Below, one piece after another: positions 41,838 to 50,628 of a stretch of 64,000 nt of DNA. A program made the translations under genes and the position numbers. The DNA lies in NCBI GenBank assembly GCA_965227905.1, contig OZ245780.1, positions 2,232,001 to 2,296,000 on the forward strand, read 5' to 3'. The first letter of the stretch is position 1, and every line of letters starts with the position of its first letter. The DNA is from CBDDHT01 sp965227905. GTDB lineage: Bacteria; Pseudomonadota; Alphaproteobacteria; Rhizobiales; Methyloligellaceae. The notes under the pieces are model-generated. The model was not told the DNA's origin and ran no database searches. It was given only the letters and a program-made list of their open reading frames with translations.

Positions 41838-42938
41838 TCAGCTTGCCGTCATGCCAAGTTGTTGGCGCGCTTCCTGGCGCAGGATATCGATGGGCTTGAG
41901 TTCTCCATCGGCTTTGAAATGCCAATAGGTCCATCCATTGCACGCCTCGAGGCCCTGCACTTTGGCGCCGAGCTTATGGATCGATCCCTGATTGCCGTCA
42001 TAGGCGAGGGTGCCATCCGCGCGGACATGCGCCTTGATCTTGGCTTTCCGGTCGAAGAGTTCGCTGCCGGGCTCCAGGATGCCGAGTTCGACAACCGTGC
42101 CGAACGGTACACGCGGTGCGCTTCGGCGGCTTTGCGTCGTCGTCAGGCTGTCGGTATCGAGTGGCGTGATGCGGGAGATGCGCTTCTTGGCAGTTTTCAC
42201 GTAGCCCGGATCGCGCTCAATACCGATCCAGCGGCGACCCAGCCGCTTGGCAACGGCGCCGGTGGTGCCGGTGCCGAAAAAGGGATCGAGCACCACGTCG
42301 CCCGGTGCGCTGGCGGCCAGAATGACTCTGTGCAGCAGCGACTCTGGCTTCTGCGTCGGATGCGCTTTGCGGCCCTCATCGTTCTTCAAACGCTCACCGC
42401 CCGTGCAGATCGGCAGGAGCCAGTCGGAACGCATCTGAACATCGTCGTTCAGCGCTTTCATCGCTTCGTAGTTGAAGGCATAGCGGGACTGCGAACTCTT
42501 GGCGGCCCAGATCAGTGTTTCATGGGCATTTGTGAACCGCCGGCCACGGAAGTTCGGCATCGGATTCGTCTTGCGCCAGACGATGTCGTTCAAAATCCAA
42601 TAGTCGAGATCCTGAAGCACGGCGCCGACGCGGAAGATGTTGTGATAGCTGCCGATGACCCAGAGCGTTCCGTCCGGTTTGAGGGCGCGTCTGCAGGCCG
42701 CGAGCCATTCGGATGTGAACTGGTCATAGGTGGCGAAACTGGAAAACTTGTCCCAGGCATTGTCGACGCCATCGACCCGTGTGTTGTTGGGTCTGAGGAG
42801 ATCGCCGTCCAATTGCAGGTTGTAAGGCGGATCGGCAAAGACGAGATCAACGCTCTCTGCCGGTAATCCTTGTAGCTTCTCGATACAGTCACCGACCAGA
42901 ATCTGATCGACTCCAAGAGACTTACTCGTCCCACCCAT
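41838..42938 (-). CDS. ccrM: Cell-cycle DNA adenine methyltransferase, GANTC specific
   Basis: The 366-residue beta-class N6-adenine methyltransferase has the catalytic motif DPPYNLQL near the N-terminus and the SAM-binding FFGTGTTGAVAKRLGR further on. The ~80-residue C-terminal extension (KIKAHVRADGTLAYDGNQGS, LEACNGWTYWHF) is characteristic of CcrM and needed for DNA recognition. It methylates GANTC after replication and links replication to gene expression. ATG 42938 is preferred over GTG 42956 because AGGGG precedes it at suitable spacing. Confidence 0.94.
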   Translation of the reverse strand: MGGTSKSLGVDQILVGDCIEKLQGLPAESVDLVFADPPYNLQLDGDLLRPNNTRVDGVDNAWDKFSSFATYDQFTSEWLAACRRALKPDGTLWVIGSYHNIFRVGAVLQDLDYWILNDIVWRKTNPMPNFRGRRFTNAHETLIWAAKSSQSRYAFNYEAMKALNDDVQMRSDWLLPICTGGERLKNDEGRKAHPTQKPESLLHRVILAASAPGDVVLDPFFGTGTTGAVAKRLGRRWIGIERDPGYVKTAKKRISRITPLDTDSLTTTQSRRSAPRVPFGTVVELGILEPGSELFDRKAKIKAHVRADGTLAYDGNQGSIHKLGAKVQGLEACNGWTYWHFKADGELKPIDILRQEARQQLGMTAS

Positions 42939-43051
42939 GGGTACGCCCCTACTCACGCATACTGTTACTGATACATCTGACCGCCATGCTGCGGCGAACA
43001 GGGTAAACTTTGACTTAACTCAGGAATCTTACCGACTTAGGGCGGGTTCGT

Positions 43052-43714
43052 CTAACGTCCATCGGTGGGCAGTTCGTCCGGACAGTCCGGTTGATTTTCA
43101 GGAGCAGCAGCTTGGAAGGCAGGATGCTTGGCGCAGAGTCTGTCGATCGCGTCCGCAAGCGGGTATCTGGACATATCGAGTCCGAATAGGCGGGCATTGA
43201 AGACCTGCGGCACAAGGTAGAGATCCGCCAGTCCCGGATTGTCGCCGAAGCAATAGGGTGTCGGATTGGCTCGTCGCTCCAGCATGGCTTCGAGGTCGTT
43301 AAAGCCGACGGCCAGCCAGTGCCGATACCAGGTCATGGAGGCATCGTTCGACCAGCCATGCTCGGTTTCCAAATGATCGCGGACGCGATGGTTGTTTATG
43401 GGATGAATTTCGCAGGCAATGGCCTGAGCGAATGATCGAGCGTGCGCTCTCAATTTCGGATCATCGGGCAGCAGGGTCGGGGAGGGAACCAGTTCTTCGA
43501 GCAATTCGATGATTGCCGTCGATTGTGTCAGGACCGTTCCATCCATCATCAGAGTCGGTATCAAGCCCTGCGGATTGAGCGTCCTGTATTGATCTGGATC
43601 GATATCTCCTATGGGCACATACTCATAGGTTAGGCCCTTCAGGTTGAGGGCGATGCGGACCCGTTGTCCGGCAGAGTTTCGATACCGGCTGTAGAGTTTG
43701 AGTTCCATAGACAT
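43052..43714 (-). CDS. maiA: Maleylacetoacetate isomerase / zeta-class glutathione S-transferase
   Basis: The 220-residue protein has the zeta-class GST signature YSRYRNSAGQRVRIALNLKG (Ser/Cys-rich active-site start; here the usual SSCS motif is RNSAG), the glutathione-binding NPQGLIPTL and LTQSTAIIELLEE, and the C-terminal GDNPGLADLYLVPQVFNA. It isomerises maleylacetoacetate to fumarylacetoacetate in tyrosine breakdown. The altered active-site segment makes the exact substrate less certain; no other homogentisate genes lie nearby. Confidence 0.85.
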   Translation of the reverse strand: MSMELKLYSRYRNSAGQRVRIALNLKGLTYEYVPIGDIDPDQYRTLNPQGLIPTLMMDGTVLTQSTAIIELLEELVPSPTLLPDDPKLRAHARSFAQAIACEIHPINNHRVRDHLETEHGWSNDASMTWYRHWLAVGFNDLEAMLERRANPTPYCFGDNPGLADLYLVPQVFNARLFGLDMSRYPLADAIDRLCAKHPAFQAAAPENQPDCPDELPTDGR

Positions 43715-43764
43715 GCACTCTGGATTGATTGTTGCCGATTGGTCGTCTGCATAAGACTAGCCGA

Positions 43765-44442
43765 CTATCCGCCGCTTTGTTCAATGGCCTCGCGGATCGG
43801 GCGGAATGAGCGGCGATGGTGCGGTGTCACACCGAGAGTCTGAATTCCGGTCTTGTGATCCTTTGTTCCATAACCTTTGTTGCGCTCCCACCCGTAACCC
43901 GGATAGGTCTTGGCGAGATCGAGCATCATACGATCGCGTGATACTTTTGCGATGATCGATGCGGCGGCAATCGAGACAGACTTTCCATCTCCTTTCACGA
44001 TGGCCTCTGCGGGACAATTGCAATCGGGGCAGCGGTTGCCATCGATGAGCGCGATCGCCGGCGTTGCGTCAAGGCCGTCAAGCGCTTGAACCATTGCCCA
44101 CATAGTGGCGTGGAGAATGTTGTCGCGATCGATGCGGGCGACATCGGCAACGCCCAAGCCGATCATGGCCGTTGCGGTCAGTCGATCGAAGAGGGCGTCG
44201 CGTGCGGCTGGCTTAAGCTGCTTTGAATCATCCAAGCCGTCCGGAATATTGTTCGGATCGAGAATGACGGCGGCTGCAACGACCGGCCCCGACCAAGGGC
44301 CGCGGCCAGCTTCGTCGACACCAGCGACCGGACCTTCGAGACGGCGCATATATTTGTGCTCGATTTTGAATGATGGCGCCATCGCCGTACCCCGGCTGCG
44401 TGACATGAGGTGCGTTTGTAGCTGCTGTTCGAGGGATGCCAA
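43765..44442 (-). CDS. rnhB: Ribonuclease HII
   Basis: The 225-residue protein has the RNase HII signature VDEAGRGPWSGPVVAAAVIL with the catalytic Asp-Glu pair, the further catalytic Asp in IALIDGNRCP, and SIAAASIIAKVSRDR. It removes ribonucleotides from DNA and RNA primers. The first ~20 residues precede the family core and the start could lie at one of the internal Met codons (residue 13, 21 or 32). It ends the run rnhB-maiA-ccrM on the minus strand. Confidence 0.93.
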   Translation of the reverse strand: MASLEQQLQTHLMSRSRGTAMAPSFKIEHKYMRRLEGPVAGVDEAGRGPWSGPVVAAAVILDPNNIPDGLDDSKQLKPAARDALFDRLTATAMIGLGVADVARIDRDNILHATMWAMVQALDGLDATPAIALIDGNRCPDCNCPAEAIVKGDGKSVSIAAASIIAKVSRDRMMLDLAKTYPGYGWERNKGYGTKDHKTGIQTLGVTPHHRRSFRPIREAIEQSGG

Positions 44443-45426
44443 TCAGCTGCCAGCAAGAAAATCCAGGACGTGCTTGTTGAAGGTTTTTGCGTCCTGCCAC
44501 AGGCCAAAGTGACTGACGTCCTTCATGATAATGAGTTTGGAATTCGGGATCAGACGGTCCATCTTCCGGACGTGGTCGATCTTGATAATCTCGTCATGTT
44601 CCCCGACGGCCACGGCGACCGGCGCCTTGATGGATTTGAGCTGCTTGTCGGTAAATGTCGGCTCGGACGACCACATTTTTGAAAGTGCCGCGACAAACGG
44701 CCCAAACTGGTTAGGCGTCTGCGACTGATCCTTATAGTCGACGGCGGCGAGTTTCTTGTAGTTGCCGAAATTCGTACCGGTGGCGCGTTTCACGCCCGAC
44801 CGGTTGTAGTTCGTTCCGAAAACGAACAGTTTATCGAGCCGCTTTGGATTCTTGATCGCGATATCCAGGCCAATAACACCGCCGTCGCTCCAACCGACGA
44901 TCGATGCTTTCTCGATCGATAGCTTGTCCATGACGGCCAACACGTCTGCCGCCATCAGATGATAGCTGTATTTCTGTTTGCCGCGCGAACTTCTGCCGTG
45001 GCCCCGGCTGTCTATGGTGATGACCTTGTACTTGGCAGCGAATGATCTGATCTGGCTGCCCCAATGTCTGCTGTTACCCATGCCGCCATGAAGCAGAATC
45101 AGCGGCTCGCCTTCACCATAGATATCGAAGAATATCCTCGCCCCAAGCCTCTCGACGATTTCCGTTTCGTCCTGGCGAGGCGGCGTGCGCGGTTTCGACA
45201 ATGTCTTCCACCGGTTTTTCGACGATGCGACATTTTTTACGGCAGGGGCGGGCTCTGCCTTCGCTGACTTATTCGCGACATTTGCCTTTGTCGCCACCCC
45301 CACCTTGCCGTTGATCTCAGACGCAAAGCTCTGCCAAGACTCGAGCGACGGCCCTTGGGCGTGTGATGTCGTTGTCGCCAAAAAGCCGAACACGAGCGCG
45401 ACCAGGTATTTTCTCGATGTCTTCAT
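44443..45426 (-). CDS. Exported alpha/beta hydrolase
   Basis: The 327-residue protein starts at 45426, where a signal peptide begins (KTSRKYLVALVFGFLATTT, cleavage near SHA-QG). After a ~60-residue Ala/Lys-rich linker comes an alpha/beta hydrolase fold: oxyanion motif LLHGGMGNSRHW, nucleophile Ser in IVGWSDGGVIG, Asp in VGEHDEI and His in DVSHFGLW. An esterase or lipase-like activity in the periplasm is likely; the substrate is unknown. The stop overlaps the rnhB start region by none, with zero spacing. Confidence 0.85.
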   Translation of the reverse strand: MKTSRKYLVALVFGFLATTTSHAQGPSLESWQSFASEINGKVGVATKANVANKSAKAEPAPAVKNVASSKNRWKTLSKPRTPPRQDETEIVERLGARIFFDIYGEGEPLILLHGGMGNSRHWGSQIRSFAAKYKVITIDSRGHGRSSRGKQKYSYHLMAADVLAVMDKLSIEKASIVGWSDGGVIGLDIAIKNPKRLDKLFVFGTNYNRSGVKRATGTNFGNYKKLAAVDYKDQSQTPNQFGPFVAALSKMWSSEPTFTDKQLKSIKAPVAVAVGEHDEIIKIDHVRKMDRLIPNSKLIIMKDVSHFGLWQDAKTFNKHVLDFLAGS

Positions 45427-45544
45427 CAGCATTCGACAAGTCTGACTCATAGCGCAAGTTTCGTCGATCGATTTGCGCTTGCCAAGAACCGATCGCAGGA
45501 AATCCAACGAAATTTAATTGCGGCAAACAAGCGCGAATCAACCT

Positions 45545-46663
45545 TTAAATCAGCCTCATCTGCTGACCCTTTAGGACCGGTGGGCAGAACAGATCATTCC
45601 GCAGCGCATAGCTTCTCGCATTGAGCTTGTGTCGCTTTGCCGCCAGCTCAAATCGCCGGCCGATCTGCCAGGCATATGGCCCGCGCCCACGCATGCGCTC
45701 GCCCCACTTGGCATCATAGTCTTTGCCGCCACGGATGCTCCGGATCAGGGAGAAGATCCGATCGGCACGATCGGGATAATGCTCCTCGAGCCATTCGCGA
45801 AACAGATCGCGAATTTCCAGCGGCAGACGCAGAAGCACAAAGCCGGCCTCGCAGGCCCCCGCGGCGCTGGCTCGGCCAAGGATCGCTTCGAGTTCGGGAT
45901 CGTTGAGTGCCGGAACGATCGGCGCCACCATGACCGCCGTCGAGATGCCGGCATCGGAAAGGGTCTCGAGTGCCTCCAGCCGTTTGTGGGGGGCGCTCGC
46001 GCGCGGCTCCATCGCACGAGCCAGCTTGGGATCCAGGGTGGTGATCGATATCGCGACTTTGACCAGGCGCTTCTCGGCCAATCGGGAAAGAATGTCGATA
46101 TCGCGCAAGACCAGAGCCGACTTCGTGACGATACCGACGGGGTGCTGCGTTTCTTCCATCACCTCCAGGATATCGCGTGTCAGTCGGCGCGAGCGCTCGA
46201 TCGGCTGATAGGGGTCGGTATTGGTCCCAAGCGCAATCGTGCGCGGTTCATATTTCGGATCCGCGAGTTCGCGTTTCAGAGCGTCTGCCGCGTTCGTCTT
46301 TGCGACCAGTTTCGTCTCGAAATCGAGGCCCGCCGAGTGGCCCAGAAAGCAATGGGTCGGGCGCGCGTAACAGTAGATGCAGCCATGCTCGCATCCCCGA
46401 TAGGGGTTGATAGAGCGATCGAAGCTGATGTCGGGCGACTGGTTGCGGGTGATAATCGTGCGCGCGCTCTCTTCGGAAACATCCGTTCGGAAAGCATCGA
46501 GTTGGCCGAGACTCTCCCAGCCATCGTCTGTGTCATGGCGCGTCAGAGAATCAAACCGCCCAGTCTGATTCGAAGACGCACCGCGTCCACGCCGTCGATT
46601 GCTTTCAACAGCGCGATCGGGCGCCGTTTGAGGCGCGAATCGTTTTGCTGCAACGCGGGTCAT
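45545..46663 (-). CDS. PA0069-family radical SAM protein
   Basis: The 372-residue protein has the radical SAM cluster motif CEHGCIYCYAR (Cys-x3-Cys-x2-Cys) inside the family text SINPYRGCEHGCIYC, followed by a SPL-like barrel (TDPYQPIER, GIVTKSALVLRDIDIL, ISITTLDPKLARAMEPRA). It resembles spore photoproduct lyase in layout, but PA0069-type proteins occur in non-sporing bacteria and have no established substrate; a role in DNA damage repair is inferred from the fold only. An N-terminal ~60-residue basic extension is typical. Confidence 0.9.
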   Translation of the reverse strand: MTRVAAKRFAPQTAPDRAVESNRRRGRGASSNQTGRFDSLTRHDTDDGWESLGQLDAFRTDVSEESARTIITRNQSPDISFDRSINPYRGCEHGCIYCYARPTHCFLGHSAGLDFETKLVAKTNAADALKRELADPKYEPRTIALGTNTDPYQPIERSRRLTRDILEVMEETQHPVGIVTKSALVLRDIDILSRLAEKRLVKVAISITTLDPKLARAMEPRASAPHKRLEALETLSDAGISTAVMVAPIVPALNDPELEAILGRASAAGACEAGFVLLRLPLEIRDLFREWLEEHYPDRADRIFSLIRSIRGGKDYDAKWGERMRGRGPYAWQIGRRFELAAKRHKLNARSYALRNDLFCPPVLKGQQMRLI

Positions 46664-46763
46664 TGCACGACGTTAAAACTGAAATTAGAACAAATCAAGA
46701 ACATTAATCCATTTACGCACAGAAAGACTTGCTCGTGGAAATCGCCTGACTATAGTCCGCGCC

Positions 46764-47453
46764 ATGATTTCCGTGATTATTCCCACGCTGAACGCCGAGA
46801 ACGGTCTCACCAAGACCCTGGCAAGCCTTGTACCGGCAACGGTACAGGGGTTGATTCGCGAGGTGATCATTGTCGATGGCGGCTCGCGCGATGGGACAAT
46901 GGATATTGCCGACGTTGCCGGCGCCCACTTTATTCGCGCGGAACGTGGAAGAGGCACGCAGCTCGAAGCAGGTGCCAAGGCAGCGCGGTCGAACTGGCTC
47001 TTGTTCCTGCATGCCGATACAATCCTCGAGCCCGGTTGGGAGCAGGAAACGCAGGCTTTCATCGAGCGCGTCGATGCCGGCGAGCGGCCAGCGGCGGCAG
47101 CGGCTTTCCGCTTTGCACTCGATGATTATGGCATGAAGCCGCGGCTGCTTGAGTCGATGGTCGGACTGCGATGTGCCGTTTTCCGTTTCCCATATGGCGA
47201 TCAGGGTTTGCTAATGCCGCGCCATCTGTATCAGACTGTTGGTGGTTATCGCCCGCTTCCCATGATGGAGGATGTGGACCTTGTGCGACGTTTGGGAAGA
47301 CGGCGCATGGTCATGCTCCGCACGAGCGCAGTGACAAGTGCAATCAGGTACAAGCGTGACGGTTACATCTCCAGAGCGCTGCGCAATCTCACATGTGTTG
47401 TGCTTTACCATCTACGCGTTCCCCCAAAGACGATTGTCCGCCTCTATGGCTAG
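46764..47453 (+). CDS. Glycosyltransferase family 2, TIGR04283 type
   Basis: The 229-residue protein has the GT-A start ISVIIPTLNAENGL, VIIVDGGSRDGT and the DxD-like HADTILEPGW, then GYRPLPMMEDVDLVRRLGR near the C-terminus. These match the small glycosyltransferases annotated as TIGR04283, usually next to a TIGR04282 partner, as here. The acceptor is unknown. The stop lies inside the next gene, which starts 8 bp earlier, so translation is probably coupled. Confidence 0.88.
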   Translation: MISVIIPTLNAENGLTKTLASLVPATVQGLIREVIIVDGGSRDGTMDIADVAGAHFIRAERGRGTQLEAGAKAARSNWLLFLHADTILEPGWEQETQAFIERVDAGERPAAAAAFRFALDDYGMKPRLLESMVGLRCAVFRFPYGDQGLLMPRHLYQTVGGYRPLPMMEDVDLVRRLGRRRMVMLRTSAVTSAIRYKRDGYISRALRNLTCVVLYHLRVPPKTIVRLYG

Positions 47454-48117
47454 ACGGCGCGCGGTAAAAACGCGACGCCCCGATCATCCCTTCAGAAAAC
47501 GTCTGGTGTTTATGGCCAAGGCGCCAGTTTTGGGGACAGTGAAATCGCGGTTGGCCAAAGATGTCGGTTGGGTGAAGGCAACCGCATTCCATCGTCATAG
47601 CGTTCGCAATCTGACATTGAGACTGTCCCGCAACAGCCGCTGGGACAGTATGTTGGCGCTCGCACCCGACAGCGCGCTTAAATCGGCCTTTCCGTCATCG
47701 CAGGGTCTGATCCGCATCGCTCAGGGCGCCGGCGATCTCGGAGCGCGGATGCATCGTGTCATGGTTGATCTGCCACCGGGACCGGTCATCATCATAGGGA
47801 CTGACATTCCACAGATATCGCAACGGGAGATTGCAGAAGCCTTTCGTCTGCTCGGGCGCCGGTCAGCCGTTCTCGGGCCTGGAAAAGATGGAGGCTACTG
47901 GCTCGTCGGGCTCCGGCGCACACCGGCAATCCCTGCGATATTCAAGAACGTTCGCTGGTCGAGCGCCCATACGCTGGGCGACACGCTCGCGAATACAGGG
48001 CCCGACACCGCGTTCGCCCATACGCTGGAAGACGTGGATGATGTCAGAAGTTACCGCCGCCTGGAGACGGCAGCCATGCGGGTCGTTCATCCACCGTGGT
48101 GGCGTCCAGAGAACTAA
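47446..48117 (+). CDS. TIGR04282/DUF2064 family glycosyltransferase-like protein
   Basis: The 223-residue protein has a nucleotidyltransferase-like GT-A fold: FMAKAPVLGTVKSRLAKDVG, GDLGARMHRV, VIIIGTDIPQIS, LGPGKDGGYWLVGL and HTLEDVDDV close to the end. It is the partner of the upstream TIGR04283 protein and overlaps it. The two presumably act in one pathway for modifying a sugar or lipid, which has not been established. A basic N-terminal extension (RRRAVKTRRPDH) precedes the family core. Confidence 0.87.
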   Translation: MARRRAVKTRRPDHPFRKRLVFMAKAPVLGTVKSRLAKDVGWVKATAFHRHSVRNLTLRLSRNSRWDSMLALAPDSALKSAFPSSQGLIRIAQGAGDLGARMHRVMVDLPPGPVIIIGTDIPQISQREIAEAFRLLGRRSAVLGPGKDGGYWLVGLRRTPAIPAIFKNVRWSSAHTLGDTLANTGPDTAFAHTLEDVDDVRSYRRLETAAMRVVHPPWWRPEN

Positions 48118-49115
48118 AGCTCCATTTGGTAGCTTGCGGGTACCCAGCGATAGCCTGGCCCCTTCTTCTCGACATAACCCACTGCCGGAAACGGCATATG
48201 GTAGCCGGTGGCCGGAATCTTCTCAGTGGCAACCATATCCAGAATACGTTTGCGGGTCGCGGCGGCCTGTCCCTTGTCCATGTCGAAGACGACATGCCAG
48301 TCGGGCTGCTGAAGCGATGCAACATAGTGGTTGGTGGTATCGGCCCAAAGCAGCAGCCTGCTTGAACCGCTCTCCAGATGATAGATCATGTGCCCTGGCG
48401 TGTGCCCGAAGGCCTGCATGGAGCGAATCCCCGTCACGACATCGTCGCCGGGATTGATCATCTTGATACGGCTCGCTAGCGGCACGACGTTCGCCTGAAC
48501 GGCCTTCGCGCGCCGAGCCATATTCTTGTCGGGTGAAAACGCGAGATCCGGTGCCGACCAGAAGTTGAACTCAACGGCACCGACGACATATTCCGCATTG
48601 GGAAAGACGGGCTCGTTGCCATCCATCAGTCCGCTGACATGGTCTGGATGGCAATGAGTGATGATCACCGTGTCGACCTGATCGGGCCGATATCCAGCCT
48701 TTGAGAGTGCCGCCACAGTCTTGCCGGCACCCTTGTCGCGGCGCTCCTCGCCATATCCGGTATCGAATAGAACAAGCTTGCTGCCGGTGTTCACGATGAC
48801 CGGCGTGAACGAAATCGACATCTTGTCGCCGGGCAGGTTATTGGCCTGCATATGAGCCGCCACTTCTTCAGGCTTTTTATTGTTTCCGAAGATCGGGTGC
48901 ACGCGCGGAATTTTCAGCGCGCCATCATTGAGAGTGGTGATTTCAAACTGGCCGAGCCTGAAACGATAGTGGCTTGGCTTGGATGCACCGAGCATCGGAG
49001 CCGTTGCATGAGCGGGGCCGAGGCCGGATTGTCCGAGGGCTGGGACAAGCGCAGCACCAGCCGCTGCTTTGAGTACCGTTCGCCGAGAGAGATCCTTGAA
49101 CATGGGAGCAGGCAT
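48114..49115 (-). CDS. Tat-exported MBL-fold metallo-hydrolase
   Basis: The 333-residue protein starts at 49115 with GGAG ahead of it and a twin-arginine signal (SRRTVLKAAAGAALVP, cleavage near AHA-TA). The metallo-beta-lactamase fold has the metal motif THCHPDHVSGL (HxHxDH), the second His in FGHTPGHMIYHL, the bridging Asp in WADTTNH and the last His in GYHMPFPAVGY. It is of the AHL-lactonase/MBL hydrolase group; substrate unknown. It overlaps the convergent TIGR04282 gene by 4 bp at the 3' end. Confidence 0.88.
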   Translation of the reverse strand: MPAPMFKDLSRRTVLKAAAGAALVPALGQSGLGPAHATAPMLGASKPSHYRFRLGQFEITTLNDGALKIPRVHPIFGNNKKPEEVAAHMQANNLPGDKMSISFTPVIVNTGSKLVLFDTGYGEERRDKGAGKTVAALSKAGYRPDQVDTVIITHCHPDHVSGLMDGNEPVFPNAEYVVGAVEFNFWSAPDLAFSPDKNMARRAKAVQANVVPLASRIKMINPGDDVVTGIRSMQAFGHTPGHMIYHLESGSSRLLLWADTTNHYVASLQQPDWHVVFDMDKGQAAATRKRILDMVATEKIPATGYHMPFPAVGYVEKKGPGYRWVPASYQMEL

Positions 49116-49143
49116 CGATGAAACTCCTTCACATGCTAGTGCT

Positions 49144-49692
49144 TCAGCTATCGACGGTCGCCTCGGTCTCCATGAGGCGAGGCATGATCTCGACGAAATT
49201 GCAGGGCCGGTGGCGCATATCGAGTTGAAACTTGAGAATGCCATGCCAGGCATCTTTGCAGGCTCCCGGAGAGCCGGGCACGCAAAAAAGGTAGGTGCCA
49301 TTCGCCACGCCCCCACAGGCGCGCGATTGAATTGTGGATGTCCCGATTTTCTCATAGCTCAGCATATGAAACAGAGCGGAAAATCCATCGATTTCCTTCT
49401 CGAAAAGCGGGCGAACGGCCTCCGGCGTCACATCGCGCCCGGTGAAACCTGTACCGCCTGTTGTGATGACGACATCGACCTCCGGGTCGTCGATCCAGGA
49501 TTTGACCTTGGCTTGAATATCTTCGACGTCATCGCGGATGATGGCATGTTCACTCAGGATGTGGCCGGCATCCGTGATCATGCTGGCGAGCAATGTGCCT
49601 GATTTGTCTGTCTTCTGCGTACGTGTATCGGACACCGTCAGGACCGCCGCATGGATCGGAATGAAAGAGATACTCTCGTCGATCCTGGACAT
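49144..49692 (-). CDS. moaB: Molybdenum cofactor biosynthesis protein MoaB
   Basis: The 182-residue protein has the MoaB/MogA fold: AAVLTVSDTRTQKTDKSG at the start, VVITTGGTGFTGRDVTPEA as the molybdopterin-binding loop, and a C-terminal VPGSPGACKDAW. It adenylylates molybdopterin before Mo insertion, or has the related MoaB role. It precedes the MBL hydrolase by 28 bp on the same strand. No other Mo cofactor gene lies in the window. Confidence 0.92.
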   Translation of the reverse strand: MSRIDESISFIPIHAAVLTVSDTRTQKTDKSGTLLASMITDAGHILSEHAIIRDDVEDIQAKVKSWIDDPEVDVVITTGGTGFTGRDVTPEAVRPLFEKEIDGFSALFHMLSYEKIGTSTIQSRACGGVANGTYLFCVPGSPGACKDAWHGILKFQLDMRHRPCNFVEIMPRLMETEATVDS

Positions 49693-49784
49693 ATGCTTCC
49701 TCCCCTTATTTTTGTTCGTCCGGGCGATTTACGCGCCCAGATTGGCCTCGCGTCAAGGGGCAGTGATATGACCCCGACGAGCAC

Positions 49785-50606
49785 TTATATCAATTTGAAG
49801 CCCTTTTTTTGCACAAACGCGCCGAAATCTGCGCGTTCGGGCTTCGCATATTGCCGTGCCTTGTCTTCCGACCAACCATAGTCGGCGACCTCGCCGAAAT
49901 CCGAGACATATCGCTGCGAGCGGTATGGCCAATGGTTGGTTCGCCGGCGATCATAGGCTTCCACCTGCTCTTTTGAATCGGCATCGTCGAAGCGGTCAGT
50001 GTGTATCGTTGCCGCCAATGGCAGGCGAAGGCTGATATAGCCATCGCGTGCAGGTGTCCCGAGGCCGAGACCGGCAATGGGAAATACATGGTCAGGCAGC
50101 CCGAGAATGTCGCTAACGGCAGCGCTGTGATTGCGAATGGCACTGATTGGGCAGGCACCGAGCCCGGCAGCTTCCGCCGCTAGAATGAACGTTGCGAGTG
50201 CAATTCCGGCATCCACGGCCGCGTTGAAGAAAGCGTCGAGATGATCGTTGGGGAATGGTTTGTCCCGCCACTCGTGAATCTGCCGTTGCCGCCGATTGTT
50301 GCCGAGAAAGACGAGGAAGGACGGCGCTCCGGCAATCCATTCCTGGTCCTCGACCAGGGCATTGATTTGTTTTCGGACAACCGGGTCTTCGATAATCAGG
50401 ATATCGCGCTGTTGGAGATCGCTCTTTGAAGGTGAGGAGAGGGCGAGCGCACAGAGCGAACGGATCATCGCCGGTTCGACCGGTTCAGGCTTAAATGCCC
50501 GGCAGGATTTGTGCTCGGCGAACAGTCTTAGGAGCGGCGTGTCGGGCAGACACCCGTCAACAGCATCACCGAATCTGAGAGCAAGCGTTTCATCAATGGT
50601 CGTCAC
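49785..50606 (-). CDS. Nitroreductase-family flavoprotein
   Basis: The 273-residue protein has the nitroreductase FMN-binding core: HKSCRAFKPEPVEPAMIRSL, SSPSKSDLQQRDILIIED, DAGIALATFILAAEAAGLGACPISAIRN and a LGTPARDGYISLRLPL tail. It is longer than NfsB by a C-terminal ~60 residues (WPYRSQRYVSDFGEVADYGWSEDKA in part). The start at GTG 50606 is chosen because a G-run lies 8 nt upstream and because it falls 22 bp after the uracil-DNA glycosylase stop. The substrate is unknown. Confidence 0.85.
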   Translation of the reverse strand: MTTIDETLALRFGDAVDGCLPDTPLLRLFAEHKSCRAFKPEPVEPAMIRSLCALALSSPSKSDLQQRDILIIEDPVVRKQINALVEDQEWIAGAPSFLVFLGNNRRQRQIHEWRDKPFPNDHLDAFFNAAVDAGIALATFILAAEAAGLGACPISAIRNHSAAVSDILGLPDHVFPIAGLGLGTPARDGYISLRLPLAATIHTDRFDDADSKEQVEAYDRRRTNHWPYRSQRYVSDFGEVADYGWSEDKARQYAKPERADFGAFVQKKGFKLI

Positions 50607-50628
50607 AGTGGCCCCCACGGTGGTTTGC

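Noticed and set aside
45629..47125. 498-codon plus-strand frame across the radical SAM gene and the start of the TIGR04283 gene
   Set aside because: It overlaps two well-supported genes in other frames and shows no family.
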